Source: Janthinobacterium sp. PC23-8
GTDB taxonomy: Bacteria; Pseudomonadota; Gammaproteobacteria; Burkholderiales; Burkholderiaceae_D
Reading direction: 5' to 3'
NCBI RefSeq assembly: GCF_002250505.1
Contig: NZ_NJGY01000004.1
Span: 547,672 to 611,671, forward strand
DNA length: 64,000 bases
Positions 35,098 to 44,975 of this stretch are shown one piece after another. The notes under the pieces are model-generated. The model searched no databases. It had not been told where the DNA came from and saw only the letters and a program-made list of their open reading frames with translations. The position numbers and the translations under genes were made by a program. How positions within the stretch are numbered: the stretch's first letter is position 1; the number at the start of each line of letters is the position of its first letter.

Positions 35098-36336
35098 TCA
35101 GGAAACCACGCGGGCCCGCTCCAGCATCGCCAGCAGCAGCACATTGCAACCCGCTTCCAGGTGTTCGGGCTTGGCGTCCTCGATTTCATTGTGGCTGATG
35201 CCGTCCTTGCAGGGCACGAAGATCATGCCGGCCGGCGCCAGGCGCGCCGCATAGATGGCGTCGTGGCCAGCGCCCGAGACCACGTCCATCACGGAATAAC
35301 CGAGCTTTTCGGTGGCGTTGCGCACCGCGCCCACGCAGTCGGGGTGGAACGGCGTCGGCGCAAAATACGACACCTGCTCGATGGTGATGTCCAGGCCGGT
35401 GGTGGCCTGGGTGCGGCCGATAAAGGCGCGGATATCGGCGTCCATGGTACCCAGCAGCTCGTCATTCACATTGCGCAGGTCGATGCTGAATTTGACTTCA
35501 CCGGGGATCACGTTGCGGCTGTTCGGGAATACCTGCACCATGCCGACCGTGCCACGCCCATACGGTGGGTAGCGGTGGGCAATCGCCACGACTTCCTGCA
35601 TGATGCCGGTGGCGACCTGCAGCGCATCCTTGCGCAGGCCCATCGGCGTGGGGCCCGCGTGCGCCTCCATGCCGTTGACGGTGCAGTCGTACCAGCGCAG
35701 GCCCATCACGGCCGGCACCACGCCGATCACCTTGTCGGCGTCTTCCAGCACCGGACCCTGCTCGATATGGGTTTCAAAGTAGGCGCCGATGGGATGATCA
35801 CCCGGCACTTGCGGGCCCTTGTAGCCGATACGTTCCAGCTCTTCGCCGACCGTCTTGCCTTCGGTGTCTTTCGCCGCATACGCGGTCGCTAGCGAAAACG
35901 CGCCGCAGAACACGCCCGAACCCATCATCACGGGCACGAAGCGCGAACCTTCTTCGTTGGTCCAGAAGGCCACCTCGATCGGCGCCTGGGTCTTGATCTT
36001 CAGGTCGTTCAGGGTGCGCACCACTTCCAGGCCCGCCAGCACGCCATAGTTGCCATCGAACTTGCCGCCGGTGGGCTGGGTGTCGATATGGCTGCCCGTC
36101 ATCACCGGCGGCAATGAATTGTCCACCCCGTCGCGGCGCATGAAGACATTGCCGATCTGGTCGATGGTGATACTCATGCCGGCCTCGCGGCCCCAGCGCA
36201 CCACCAGGTCGCGGCCCTCTTTGTCGAGGTCGGTCAGCGCCAGGCGCTTGACGCCGCCTTTTGCTGTCGCGCCGATCTGCGCCAGTTCCATCAGGGCCGC
36301 CCACAGTCGTTCGCCGTTGATACGTGGTTCAGTCAT
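35098..36336 (-). CDS. Zn-dependent hydrolase, beta-ureidopropionase type
   Basis: The 412-residue M20-type enzyme of the hydantoinase/carbamoylase family has ligand motifs GSHIDTQPTGGKFDG, WTNEEGSRF, THIEQGP and GAGHDAIY. In this gene order it should cleave N-carbamoyl-beta-alanine to beta-alanine, CO2 and ammonia, the third step of the reductive pyrimidine pathway. AAAGGAG lies before the ATG; the frame remains open far upstream, but those codons lie inside hydA. It is the last gene of the pyrimidine operon, 14 bp after hydA. N-carbamoyl amino acids are the alternative substrates. Confidence 0.9.
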   Translation of the reverse strand: MTEPRINGERLWAALMELAQIGATAKGGVKRLALTDLDKEGRDLVVRWGREAGMSITIDQIGNVFMRRDGVDNSLPPVMTGSHIDTQPTGGKFDGNYGVLAGLEVVRTLNDLKIKTQAPIEVAFWTNEEGSRFVPVMMGSGVFCGAFSLATAYAAKDTEGKTVGEELERIGYKGPQVPGDHPIGAYFETHIEQGPVLEDADKVIGVVPAVMGLRWYDCTVNGMEAHAGPTPMGLRKDALQVATGIMQEVVAIAHRYPPYGRGTVGMVQVFPNSRNVIPGEVKFSIDLRNVNDELLGTMDADIRAFIGRTQATTGLDITIEQVSYFAPTPFHPDCVGAVRNATEKLGYSVMDVVSGAGHDAIYAARLAPAGMIFVPCKDGISHNEIEDAKPEHLEAGCNVLLLAMLERARVVS

Positions 36337-36350
36337 CAATAACTCCTTTG

Positions 36351-37742
36351 TTATACGGTGGCGGCGGAAAAAGCCGGGCGTTCGATATAGCGCCCCGCTC
36401 CTTCCACCGCCATCAGTTCGCCCTGGTGGAACACCACCTTGCCGGCGGCAATCGTGGTGACGGGAATGCCGCGCACGGTGCGCCCTTCGAAAACATTGAA
36501 GCCGCCTCGCGCAAACTGGGTGGCGGCGGAAATCGTGCGCGTGGCCTGCGGGTCCCACAGCACGATATCGGCGTCGCTGCCGACGGCGACTATGCCCTTG
36601 CGCGGATAGATATTGAAGATCTGCGCCGCATTGGTCGAACTGACCTTGACGAATTCGGATGGCGTCAAGGTGCCGGAATTGACACCGGCGTCCCACACCA
36701 CCGCCATGCGTTCCTCGACGCCGCCGCAGCCGTTCGGGATGCGCGTGAAGTCAATCTTGCCGGCCGCTTTCTGCCCGGCGCAGAAGGTGCAATGGTCGGT
36801 GGCGGTGGTGTGCAGGTTGCCGCTTTGCAGGCCGTGCCACAGCGCCGCCTGGTGGTGCTTGCCGCGAAACGGCGGGCTCATGACGTGGCCGGCCACGTAG
36901 TCGAAATCGTCGCCCTGATACACGCTGTCGTCGATCACCAGGTGGCCGGCCAGCGCCTCGCCATACACGCGCTGGCCATTGGCGCGCGCGCGCGTGATCG
37001 CGTCGAGCGACTCGGCGCACGAGACATGCACGATATACACGGGGGTGTTCAAGACATTGGCGATGGCGATGGCGCGGTTGGCCGCTTCCGCTTCCACCGC
37101 CGGCGGGCGCGACAGCGGGTGCGCCTGTGGCCCCGTGATGCCTTTTTTCAGCAGGTCCTGCTGCAGCTGGTAGACCAGTTCGCCGTTTTCCGCATGCACG
37201 GTGGGTAGGGCGCCCAACTCCAGCGAGCGGGTAAAACTCTTGATCAGGGTTTCATCGTCGGCCATGATGGCGTTCTTGTAGGCCATGAAATGCTTGAAGC
37301 TGTTCACCCCATGCTCGCGCACCAGCACACCCATCTCTTCATGCACCTGCTCGCTCCACCAGGTGATCGCCACGTGAAAGGTATAGTCGCCGGCCGCCTT
37401 GGCCGACCACGCGCGCCACTGGTGATAGGCCTCGATCAGCGACTGCTTCGGCGCGGGAATGACGAAATCCATGATGGTGGTGGTGCCACCGGCCAGACCC
37501 GCCGCCGTACCGGTGAAAAAGTCGTCGGAGGTGACCGTGCCCATGAAGGGCAGATTCATGTGGGTGTGCGTGTCTATCCCGCCCGGCATCACATACAGGC
37601 CGGCCGCATCGATGACGGTGGCGCCCGCAGGGACGGCAAGATGGTCGCCAACGGCGGCGATCAGATCGCCTTCGATCAGCACATCGGCGCGAAAGGCCCG
37701 GTCGGCGTTGACGACGGTGCCGCCGCGTATCAGTGTAGTCAT
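36351..37742 (-). CDS. hydA: Dihydropyrimidinase
   Basis: The 463-residue amidohydrolase has the full dinuclear zinc site of D-hydantoinases/dihydropyrimidinases: H59 and H61 (DTHTHM), K150 (NSFKHFMAYK, carboxylated in homologues), H183 (TVHAEN), H239 (IVHVSC) and D316 (TATDH). It opens dihydrouracil to N-carbamoyl-beta-alanine. The ATG at 37742 with GGAGGAG upstream is preferred to a start five codons earlier. It is flanked by the NCS1 transporter gene and the beta-ureidopropionase gene. Confidence 0.95.
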   Translation of the reverse strand: MTTLIRGGTVVNADRAFRADVLIEGDLIAAVGDHLAVPAGATVIDAAGLYVMPGGIDTHTHMNLPFMGTVTSDDFFTGTAAGLAGGTTTIMDFVIPAPKQSLIEAYHQWRAWSAKAAGDYTFHVAITWWSEQVHEEMGVLVREHGVNSFKHFMAYKNAIMADDETLIKSFTRSLELGALPTVHAENGELVYQLQQDLLKKGITGPQAHPLSRPPAVEAEAANRAIAIANVLNTPVYIVHVSCAESLDAITRARANGQRVYGEALAGHLVIDDSVYQGDDFDYVAGHVMSPPFRGKHHQAALWHGLQSGNLHTTATDHCTFCAGQKAAGKIDFTRIPNGCGGVEERMAVVWDAGVNSGTLTPSEFVKVSSTNAAQIFNIYPRKGIVAVGSDADIVLWDPQATRTISAATQFARGGFNVFEGRTVRGIPVTTIAAGKVVFHQGELMAVEGAGRYIERPAFSAATV

Positions 37743-37768
37743 GCTTGTCTCCTCCATGGTGAAACTGA

Positions 37769-39253
37769 TCAGGCCAGCGGCGCCTGCTGCACGCGCACCG
37801 GCGACTTGCCCTTCATCATGACGCCGTAGACCACGGCGGCAATCGCCACGCCGACAAACCAGGCGTAGGTGTAAATGGTTTTGAACGTCTCGCCCACGCC
37901 CGGAAACGCGGCGGGGAAAGCAGCGTTCAGGAAGCCCGGAATGTTGGGCAGCACGGCGATCACAAAAGCCACCAGCGCGGCCATGTTCCAGCCATTGCCG
38001 TACGAGTAGACACCATCGTCGCGGTACAGCTGCTTGACGTCGAGTTCGGTTTTACGGACAAAGTAATAGTCGACGATCAGGATGCCGGCGATGGGACCGA
38101 GCAGCGCCGAATAGCCGATCAGCCAGGTGAAGATATAGCCTTGCGTCGATTCGAGCACCTTCCACGGCATCATGACGATGGCGATAAAGGCCGTGATATA
38201 GCCGCCCATCTTGTACGAGATCTGCTTCGGCGCCAGCGACGAAAAGTCATACGCAGGGCCGACCAGGTTGGCGGCAAGGTTGACGCTGACGGTATCGATC
38301 AGCAGGATGATCAGCGCGATCAGCACGGCGGCGCCCGTCATGCGGCTGGCCAGGTCGACCGGGTCCCATATGGCCTTGCCGTACATGACGACAGAACCGG
38401 CAGTGACGATCACGGCCAGCATGGCGAGCAAGCCCATCGGCACCGGCAAGCCGACCGACTGGCCGATGATCTGGTCGCGCTGGGTCTTGGCAAAGCGCGT
38501 GAAGTCGGGAATGTTCAGCGCCAGCGTGGCCCAGAAGCCCACCATGGCCGTCAAGGACGGCCAGAACACGATCCAGAACTGGCCGGCCTTCTTGCCGCCT
38601 TCGACGAATTGCGAGGGCTGGTCGAGCAGGCTGCCCACGCCGCCGGCCTTGCTGTGCACCCAGTACAGCAGCACGAAGCAGATCAGGATTTTCAAGGGGG
38701 CGGTATAGGTTTCCAGTTTGCGGATCGCCTCCATGCCATGCAGGATGTAATAGAACTGGATGGCCCAGAACGCCAGGAAGCACAGCAGCTGGCTGCCGTT
38801 GATGCCCAGGCCGGCGATCTTCTCGCCGCCCAGCTCATGGCCGGCCAGCACGCCCATCAGCGTATAGATCATCTGGCCGCCGAACCAGGTCTGGATGCCG
38901 TACCAGCCACAGGCGACAATCGCGCGCATCAGGGCCGGCAGGCGCGCGCCGCTGGTGCCGAACGAGGAACGCGCCAGCACCGCATACGGAATGCCGTATT
39001 TGGTGCCTGCATGGCCGATCAGCAGCATCGGCAGCAGCACGATGGCGTTGGCCAGGAACACCGTCAGCACGGCCTGGTAGCCGGACATGCCGCTGTCGAT
39101 CAGGCTGGCCGACAGGGTGTAGGCGGGAATGCACATCACCATGCCGACCCACAGGGCGGCGAAGTGATACCAGCGCCAGGTACGCTGGGCCGCCGTGGTG
39201 GGCGCCAGGTCTTCATTCCATAGCTGCGTGTTGCCTGAATAGTCGTGGTTCAC
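37769..39253 (-). CDS. NCS1-family nucleobase:cation symporter
   Basis: The 494-residue protein has 12 predicted helices. NCS1 features are the N-terminal LWNEDLAPTTAAQRTW, the first helix with WVGMVMCIPAYTLSASLI, and FGTSGARLPALMRAIVACGWYGIQTW. The family moves uracil, allantoin, hydantoin or related ring compounds; the location inside the PreTA-HydA operon points to uracil or thymine. The best start is GTG at 39253, with GGAG seven bases upstream; there is no suitable ATG. Confidence 0.92.
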   Translation of the reverse strand: MNHDYSGNTQLWNEDLAPTTAAQRTWRWYHFAALWVGMVMCIPAYTLSASLIDSGMSGYQAVLTVFLANAIVLLPMLLIGHAGTKYGIPYAVLARSSFGTSGARLPALMRAIVACGWYGIQTWFGGQMIYTLMGVLAGHELGGEKIAGLGINGSQLLCFLAFWAIQFYYILHGMEAIRKLETYTAPLKILICFVLLYWVHSKAGGVGSLLDQPSQFVEGGKKAGQFWIVFWPSLTAMVGFWATLALNIPDFTRFAKTQRDQIIGQSVGLPVPMGLLAMLAVIVTAGSVVMYGKAIWDPVDLASRMTGAAVLIALIILLIDTVSVNLAANLVGPAYDFSSLAPKQISYKMGGYITAFIAIVMMPWKVLESTQGYIFTWLIGYSALLGPIAGILIVDYYFVRKTELDVKQLYRDDGVYSYGNGWNMAALVAFVIAVLPNIPGFLNAAFPAAFPGVGETFKTIYTYAWFVGVAIAAVVYGVMMKGKSPVRVQQAPLA

Positions 39254-39309
39254 GGGTAGACTCCATCGGTAGCGGATACGGGATACGGGAAAAGGATTTG
39301 CGACAAAGA

Positions 39310-39366
39310 CGATTGCATCAAGCAATCGAGCTTACCGCAATCAACGGGGAATGTTTATAAATAAAC
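39310..39366. other. Hairpin and palindrome in the 131-bp gap between preA and the transporter gene
   Basis: CGATTGC (39310-39316) and GCAATCG (39322-39328) form a perfect 7-bp stem with a 5-nt loop. GTTTAT-AA-ATAAAC (39353-39366) is a separate palindrome. On the minus strand the palindrome comes first, then the hairpin, before the transporter start. They could mark an internal promoter/operator and a weak attenuator that sets uptake genes apart from preTA. Function is not shown. Confidence 0.35.
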
Positions 39367-39384
39367 ACACGCAAAAATCGTGCC

Positions 39385-40665
39385 CTATACCGTTTCCAGC
39401 ACCGCCCGCGGGTTTCTGGGGTCTTGCGTCCAGTTCATGTAGGGCTTGCCTGTTGCTTGCGGCACCATGGTGATGCAGCCCTGCACCGGACAGGTGATTT
39501 CGCACAGGTTGCAGCCCACGCATTCTTCCTTGATCACCTCGTAGGTGCGCGTGCCGGCGGCGTCGATCAGCTGCGCGATCGACTGGTGCGAGGTGTCTTC
39601 GCAGGCCACATAGCACTTGCCGCATTTGATGCAGTCGTCCTGGTTGATCTGCGCGATCACCTGGTAATTCATGTCCAGGTATTTCCAGTCCGTCGTGTTG
39701 GCCACGGCCTTGCCGGCAAAGTCGCTGATGCGCGCATAGCCTTTCTCGTCCATCCAGCGCGACAGGCCGTCCTTCATCTCGTCGACGATACGGAAACCAT
39801 GCAGCATGGCGGCCGTGCAGACCTGCACGCAGCCGGCGCCCAGGGCCAGGAATTCGGCCGCGTCGCGCCAGTTGCCGATGCCGCCGATGCCGGAAATCGG
39901 CAGGCCGCGCGTTAGCGGATCGCGGGCGATTTCGGCCACCATATTGAGCGCGATCGGCTTGACGGCCGCGCCGCAATAGCCGCCGTGGGTGCTGGCGCCG
40001 CCGACTATCGGCAAGGCCACCATGCGGTCCAGGTCCAGCGAGGTAATCGAGTTGATGGTGTTGATCAACGATACCGCGTCGGCGCCGCCGGCCTTGGCCG
40101 CACGCGCCGGCATGCGCACGTCGGTGATATTGGGCGTGAGCTTGACGATCACCGGCAATTTGCTGTGCTTCTTGCACCAGGCGGTGACCATCTGCACGTA
40201 CTCTGGCACCTGGCCCACGGCCGCGCCCATGCCCCGCTCCGGCATGCCGTGCGGGCAGCCGAAATTGAGCTCGATGCCGTCGGCGCCCGTCGCTTCCACC
40301 TTCGGCAAAATATCGGCCCAGTAGTGCTCTTCGCACGGCAGCATCAAGGAGACGATCATGGCGCGGTCGGGCCAGTCCTTTTTCACCTGCGTGATTTCGC
40401 GCAGGTTGATTTCCAGGGAGCGGTCGGTAATGAGCTCGATATTGTTGAAGCCGACCACTTCGCGGTTCTTGCCGTACAGGGCGGAATAACGCGACGAAAC
40501 ATTGACGGCGGCCGGGTCTTCGCCCAGGGTTTTCCACACCACGCCGCCCCACCCCGCTTCAAACGCGCGCACCACATTGTAGGCCTTGTCGGTCGGCGGC
40601 GCGGAGGCCAGCCAGAAAGGGTTCGGCGCCTTGATGCCGCAAAATTCGATGCTCAGATCAGCCAT
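39385..40665 (-). CDS. preA: NAD-dependent dihydropyrimidine dehydrogenase, subunit PreA
   Basis: The 426-residue protein has an FMN-binding dihydroorotate-dehydrogenase-like barrel (residues about 1-310; NPFWLASAPPTDKA, GIELNFGCPHGMPERGMG, ISGIGGIGNWRDAAEF). A C-terminal two-[4Fe-4S] ferredoxin domain follows (CIKCGKCYVAC and CVGCNLCEITCP). With PreT it reduces uracil or thymine to the dihydro form. Its ATG overlaps the preT stop by one base. Confidence 0.95.
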   Translation of the reverse strand: MADLSIEFCGIKAPNPFWLASAPPTDKAYNVVRAFEAGWGGVVWKTLGEDPAAVNVSSRYSALYGKNREVVGFNNIELITDRSLEINLREITQVKKDWPDRAMIVSLMLPCEEHYWADILPKVEATGADGIELNFGCPHGMPERGMGAAVGQVPEYVQMVTAWCKKHSKLPVIVKLTPNITDVRMPARAAKAGGADAVSLINTINSITSLDLDRMVALPIVGGASTHGGYCGAAVKPIALNMVAEIARDPLTRGLPISGIGGIGNWRDAAEFLALGAGCVQVCTAAMLHGFRIVDEMKDGLSRWMDEKGYARISDFAGKAVANTTDWKYLDMNYQVIAQINQDDCIKCGKCYVACEDTSHQSIAQLIDAAGTRTYEVIKEECVGCNLCEITCPVQGCITMVPQATGKPYMNWTQDPRNPRAVLETV

Positions 40666-42032
40666 TATGCAGCCTCCACTTTGTTGAGAAGATCGGCATG
40701 GATGGCCAGTGCGGCCAGCTTGCCATGCTGGACGGCTTGCACCGTCAGGTCCTGCCCCGGCGCCACGCAGTCGCCGCCCGCATAGATGCCCGGCAGCACC
40801 GTGCGAAAACCGGCGTCAACAAAGATCTTGTCGCCTTCGCGCCGCAAGAGCGCTGCCATCGGGTCGTTCAGCACCTGCGTATCGAGGCTCTGGCCGATGG
40901 CCTTGAAGATGGCGTCGGCCACCACGTCCATCGTCTCGCCCGTGCCCATCAAACGCGCGCCGTCCATGCGGGTTCTTTCAAAGCGCATGCCGGCCACCTT
41001 GCCCTCGCTGTTCAACAGCACCTGCTGCGGCTGGGCCCAGGTCAGCATGCGTACCTGGTTGGCCTTGGCGATCTCCTGTTCATGGTGGGTGGCCGTCATG
41101 GCGTCGAAACCGCGGCGGTAGACCAGCGTGACTTCTTCGGCGCCCAGGCGCTGGATCTGCACCGCCATGTCGATGGCCGTATTGCCGGCGCCAATCACGA
41201 TGGCGCGCTTGGGCACCGGCAGCGCGGCCAGGTCGTCGGCCTGGCGCAGCGCGCTGATATAGTCGACGGCGGCCAGCAAACCCGGCGCATCTTCGCCCGT
41301 CAGGCCCAGCTGGCGGCTGGCGCCCAGTCCCAGCCCCAGGAACACGGCGTCGTACTGCGCATGCAGCTCGCGCAGCTGCACATTTTCACCGAGCACCTGG
41401 CTACATCGGATGCTGATGCCGCCGATCCCGAGCAAAAACTCCACTTCCTTCTGCGCGAAGTTGTCGGTCAGCTTGTATTTGGCGATGCCGTATTCATTGA
41501 GGCCGCCGGCCTTGCCTTCCTTTTCAAAGATCACCACGTCATGGCCCAGCATGGCCAGGCGGTGCGCGCACGACAGGCCGGCCGGGCCGGCGCCGACAAT
41601 GGCGATGGTCTTGCCGGTGGCGGCGGCGCGCTTGAACGGATGGCTGGCGAACCGCATGTGGTCGACCGCATAGCGCTGCAAGAGGCCGATTTTCACGGGC
41701 TGGCCTTCGGCGTCGTGGTTGCGCACGCAGACGTCTTCGCACAGGATTTCTGTCGGGCAGACGCGGGCACAGCTGCCGCCCAGGATATTGCTTTTCAGGA
41801 TGCCGACCGCCGCGCCATTGATGTTCTTGTCATGGATATTGCGGATAAAGCTGGCCACGTCGATCTCGGACGGACAGATGCGGCTGCACGGCGCATCGTA
41901 GCAATACAGGCAGCGCGCGCTTTCGATGGCGGCCTGGCGCGCCGTCAAGGGCGGCGCCAGGTCGGTGAAGTGGCCGGCCAGTTCAGCGCCGGGCAGCTCG
42001 GGGGGCGGCAAATAACGCAGGGATTCGATCAT
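40665..42032 (-). CDS. preT: NAD-dependent dihydropyrimidine dehydrogenase, subunit PreT
   Basis: The 455-residue flavoprotein resembles the glutamate synthase small subunit: N-terminal iron-sulfur cysteines (CLYCYDAPCSRICP, SCARVCPTEILCEDVC), a FAD site (IVGAGPAGLSCAHRLA) and an NAD(P) site (VIGAGNTAIDMA). It feeds electrons to PreA. GTG at 42035 and ATG at 42032 are adjacent; ATG has the better spacing from GAGG. It comes 51 bp after mmsA. Confidence 0.95.
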   Translation of the reverse strand: MIESLRYLPPPELPGAELAGHFTDLAPPLTARQAAIESARCLYCYDAPCSRICPSEIDVASFIRNIHDKNINGAAVGILKSNILGGSCARVCPTEILCEDVCVRNHDAEGQPVKIGLLQRYAVDHMRFASHPFKRAAATGKTIAIVGAGPAGLSCAHRLAMLGHDVVIFEKEGKAGGLNEYGIAKYKLTDNFAQKEVEFLLGIGGISIRCSQVLGENVQLRELHAQYDAVFLGLGLGASRQLGLTGEDAPGLLAAVDYISALRQADDLAALPVPKRAIVIGAGNTAIDMAVQIQRLGAEEVTLVYRRGFDAMTATHHEQEIAKANQVRMLTWAQPQQVLLNSEGKVAGMRFERTRMDGARLMGTGETMDVVADAIFKAIGQSLDTQVLNDPMAALLRREGDKIFVDAGFRTVLPGIYAGGDCVAPGQDLTVQAVQHGKLAALAIHADLLNKVEAA

Positions 42033-42083
42033 CACGCTTTCCTCTTGTTCGCTACGGTCAATGGTGGGTGACGGGTGACGCCC

Positions 42084-43586
42084 TTACTTCATCTGTGGAA
42101 AAGCAAATTCCACACCAGCGCTGGCGGTATTGGGCCAGCGCTGCATCACGGCCTTGTGGCGCGTGTAGAAGCGCACGCCTTCGGGGCCGTACGCATGGTG
42201 GTCGCCGAACATGCTGCGCTTCCAGCCGCCGAAACTGTTGAAGGCCATCGGCACCGGCAGCGGCACATTGACGCCAACCATGCCGACCTGGATCTGGCGC
42301 ACGAATTCGCGCGCCACGCCGCCGTCGCGCGTGTAGATGGCCACGCCATTGCCGTACTCGTTGGCGTTGATCAGCTCTACCGCATGCACCACGTCGGGCG
42401 CGCGCAGCATGCACAGCACGGGGCCAAAAATTTCTTCCTTGTAGATGCTCATGTCGGGCGTCACATGGTCAAACAGCGTGCCGCCGACAAAGAAGCCGTT
42501 TTCGCGCCCCACCACCACGTGGTTGCGGCCATCGACGACCAGGGTCGCGCCCTGCTCCACGCCCGAGGCGATCAGTTTTTCGATGCGCTGCTTGGCGGCA
42601 AGAGACACCACCGGACCCATTTCCGCACCGTCGGCCATGCCATCGCGTACTTTCAGTGCGGCCGTGCGCGTTGCCAGTGCGTTGATCAATTTGTCGCCCG
42701 CGTCGCCGACGGCCACCACCACCGAAATGGCCATGCAGCGCTCGCCGGCCGAACCGTAGGCCGCGCCGATCAGCGCGTCGACCGTCATGTCCATGTCGGC
42801 GTCGGGCATCACCACCATATGGTTTTTCGCGCCGCCCAAGGCTTGGACGCGCTTGCCGCTGGCGCTGCCGCGCGCATAGATATATTCGGCAATCGGGGTC
42901 GAACCGACAAAGCTGATGGCCTGCACCACCGGGTGATCGAGCAGGGCGTCAACCGTGACCTTGTCGCCCTGCACCACGTTGAACACGCCATCGGGCAGGC
43001 CCGCCTCTTTCAGCAATTTCGCATGCAGCAGCGAGGCCGACGGATCGCGCTCGGACGGCTTCAGGACAAAGGTATTGCCGCAGGCAATTGCCACCGGGAA
43101 CATCCACATCGGCACCATCACCGGGAAATTGAAGGGCGTGATGCCGGCCACCACGCCGAGCGCCTGGCGCATCGACCAGGCGTCGATGCCGCGCGAAATC
43201 TGGTCCGTGAATTCGCCTTTCAGCAATTGCGGTATGCCGACGGCAAACTCGACCATCTCGATGCCGCGCGCCACCTCCCCCTGGGCGTCGGCAAAGGTCT
43301 TGCCATGTTCACGCGTGAGCATGGCGGCAAATTCATCGGTGTGCTGCTGGCACAGCTGCAGGTAGCGAAACAGCACCCGTGCACGGGTCAAGGGCGGCGT
43401 GGCCGACCACGACGGAAAGGCGGCGGCCGCCGCTTGCACGGCCGTGTCGACGTCCTCAAGCGTGCCCAGCGCGACCCTCGCCACCGGCTCGCCCAGGGCG
43501 GGGTTGTACACGTCGCCGTAGCGCCCGCTCCGGGTGTCGACTTTGGCGCCGTTGATAAAGTGGGTAATCGTATCGAGATCGTTCAT
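42084..43586 (-). CDS. mmsA: CoA-acylating methylmalonate/malonate-semialdehyde dehydrogenase
   Basis: The 500-residue aldehyde dehydrogenase has the MmsA marks: ITPFNFPVMVPMWMFP, catalytic cysteine in SAGERCMAISV, and VPLPVPMAFNSFGGWKRS near the end. MmsA enzymes use CoA and give acetyl-CoA or propionyl-CoA. Here it should convert malonate semialdehyde from the neighbouring beta-alanine transaminase to acetyl-CoA, which finishes uracil breakdown; for thymine it would give propionyl-CoA. It starts eight bases after the transaminase gene. Confidence 0.93.
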   Translation of the reverse strand: MNDLDTITHFINGAKVDTRSGRYGDVYNPALGEPVARVALGTLEDVDTAVQAAAAAFPSWSATPPLTRARVLFRYLQLCQQHTDEFAAMLTREHGKTFADAQGEVARGIEMVEFAVGIPQLLKGEFTDQISRGIDAWSMRQALGVVAGITPFNFPVMVPMWMFPVAIACGNTFVLKPSERDPSASLLHAKLLKEAGLPDGVFNVVQGDKVTVDALLDHPVVQAISFVGSTPIAEYIYARGSASGKRVQALGGAKNHMVVMPDADMDMTVDALIGAAYGSAGERCMAISVVVAVGDAGDKLINALATRTAALKVRDGMADGAEMGPVVSLAAKQRIEKLIASGVEQGATLVVDGRNHVVVGRENGFFVGGTLFDHVTPDMSIYKEEIFGPVLCMLRAPDVVHAVELINANEYGNGVAIYTRDGGVAREFVRQIQVGMVGVNVPLPVPMAFNSFGGWKRSMFGDHHAYGPEGVRFYTRHKAVMQRWPNTASAGVEFAFPQMK

Positions 43587-43594
43587 GGGTGTTC

Positions 43595-44923
43595 CTAGTC
43601 GAGATTTTTGAGTACGGTGGCCAGCTTGCCGAACAGCTCGTCGATATGCTGCTTTTCCAGCACCAGCGGCGGCGACAGGGCGATAATGTCGCCGGTGGTG
43701 CGGATCAGGACGCCGTCGGCAAACGCCTGCTTGAAGGCGCTAAAGGCGCGCGCGCCGGGTTTGCCGGCGATGGCGTCAAGTTCGATGCCGGCGATCAGGC
43801 CGATGCTGCGCAGGTCGATCACGTGCGGCAGGCCTTTCAGGGAATGGACCGCATCCTGCCAGTAAGCCTGCATGCTTTTTGCGTGACCGAGGATGTCCTG
43901 TTCCTCGAACACCTGCAAGGTCGCCAGCGAGGCGGCGCAGGCCAGCGGGTGGCCGGAATAGGTGTAGCCGTGGAACAGTTCAATGCCGGGCGGCGCGTCC
44001 ATGAAGGCGTCGTGGATATGCTGTTTGCTGAACACGGCGCCCATCGGCACCATGCCGTTGGTGAGACCTTTGGCGGTGGTCATCAGGTCCGGTTCGACGT
44101 CGAAATAGTCGGCGGCAAATGGCGTCGTCATGCGGCCAAAGCCGGTGATCACTTCGTCGAAAATCAACAGGATGCCGTGTTTGGTGCACAGTTCGCGCAA
44201 GCGTTTCAAGTAGCCCTTGGGCGGGATCAGCACGCCGGTGGAGCCGGCCACCGGTTCGACGATGACGGCGGCAATGGTGGAGGCGTCATGCAGGGCGACG
44301 ATGCGTTCGAGTTCATCAGCCAGGTGGGTGCCGTATTCGGGTTCGCCTTTGGTGTAGGCGTTTTTTTCCAGGTTGTGCGTGTGCGGCAAATGATCGACGC
44401 CGGGCAGCATGGGGCCGAAGGTCTTGCGGTTGCCGGCGATGCCGCCCACCGATATGCCGCCAAAGCCCACGCCGTGATAACCGCGTTCGCGGCCGATCAA
44501 CCGCGTGCGACCGCCCTCGCCGCGCGCCTTGTGGTAGGCCAGTGCGATTTTCAGGGCCGTGTCCACCGCTTCGGAACCGGAGTTGGTATAGAACACATGG
44601 CCGAATTTATGGCCCGTGTAATCCATCAGTTTTTCAGCCAGTTCAAAGGCGGCCGGATGGCCCATCTGGAAGGTGGGCGCGAAGTCGAGCTGGCCCACCA
44701 TGTCGCGGATGGCGCCGACAATCTTCGGTTGCGCATGGCCGCAGGGCACGCACCACAGGCCGGCCGTGCCGTCGAGAATGCTGTTGCCGTCGACGTCCTT
44801 GTAATACATGCCTTCGGCCGACACCAGCAGGCGCGGATTGGCCTTGAAGTCGCGGTTATTGGTAAAGGGCATCCAGAATGCCGACATCGATGCCGGCCTT
44901 GCTGTATGACTGAATTCGCTCAT
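43595..44923 (-). CDS. Beta-alanine:pyruvate transaminase (omega-amino acid aminotransferase)
   Basis: The 442-residue class-III PLP aminotransferase shows YTNSGSEAVDTALK, LIGRERGYHGVGFGG, IFDEVITGFGR and the PLP lysine in TTAKGLTNG. AFWMPFTNNRDFK at the start is typical of beta-alanine:pyruvate transaminases. It removes the amino group of beta-alanine to give malonate semialdehyde for MmsA. The ATG at 44923 with TGGGAG upstream is selected; an open extension of 48 codons runs into the promoter region. It is the first gene of the seven-gene pyrimidine operon. Confidence 0.92.
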   Translation of the reverse strand: MSEFSHTARPASMSAFWMPFTNNRDFKANPRLLVSAEGMYYKDVDGNSILDGTAGLWCVPCGHAQPKIVGAIRDMVGQLDFAPTFQMGHPAAFELAEKLMDYTGHKFGHVFYTNSGSEAVDTALKIALAYHKARGEGGRTRLIGRERGYHGVGFGGISVGGIAGNRKTFGPMLPGVDHLPHTHNLEKNAYTKGEPEYGTHLADELERIVALHDASTIAAVIVEPVAGSTGVLIPPKGYLKRLRELCTKHGILLIFDEVITGFGRMTTPFAADYFDVEPDLMTTAKGLTNGMVPMGAVFSKQHIHDAFMDAPPGIELFHGYTYSGHPLACAASLATLQVFEEQDILGHAKSMQAYWQDAVHSLKGLPHVIDLRSIGLIAGIELDAIAGKPGARAFSAFKQAFADGVLIRTTGDIIALSPPLVLEKQHIDELFGKLATVLKNLD

Positions 44924-44975
44924 GAATTTCTCCCAGGAATGCTGACATGCCGCCAAACATTGTTTTTGACGGCGC

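Noticed and set aside
36351..36696. Upstream extension of the beta-ureidopropionase frame into hydA
   Set aside because: The ATG at 36336 has a strong AAAGGAG site and starts the conserved domain; the extension lies within hydA coding sequence.
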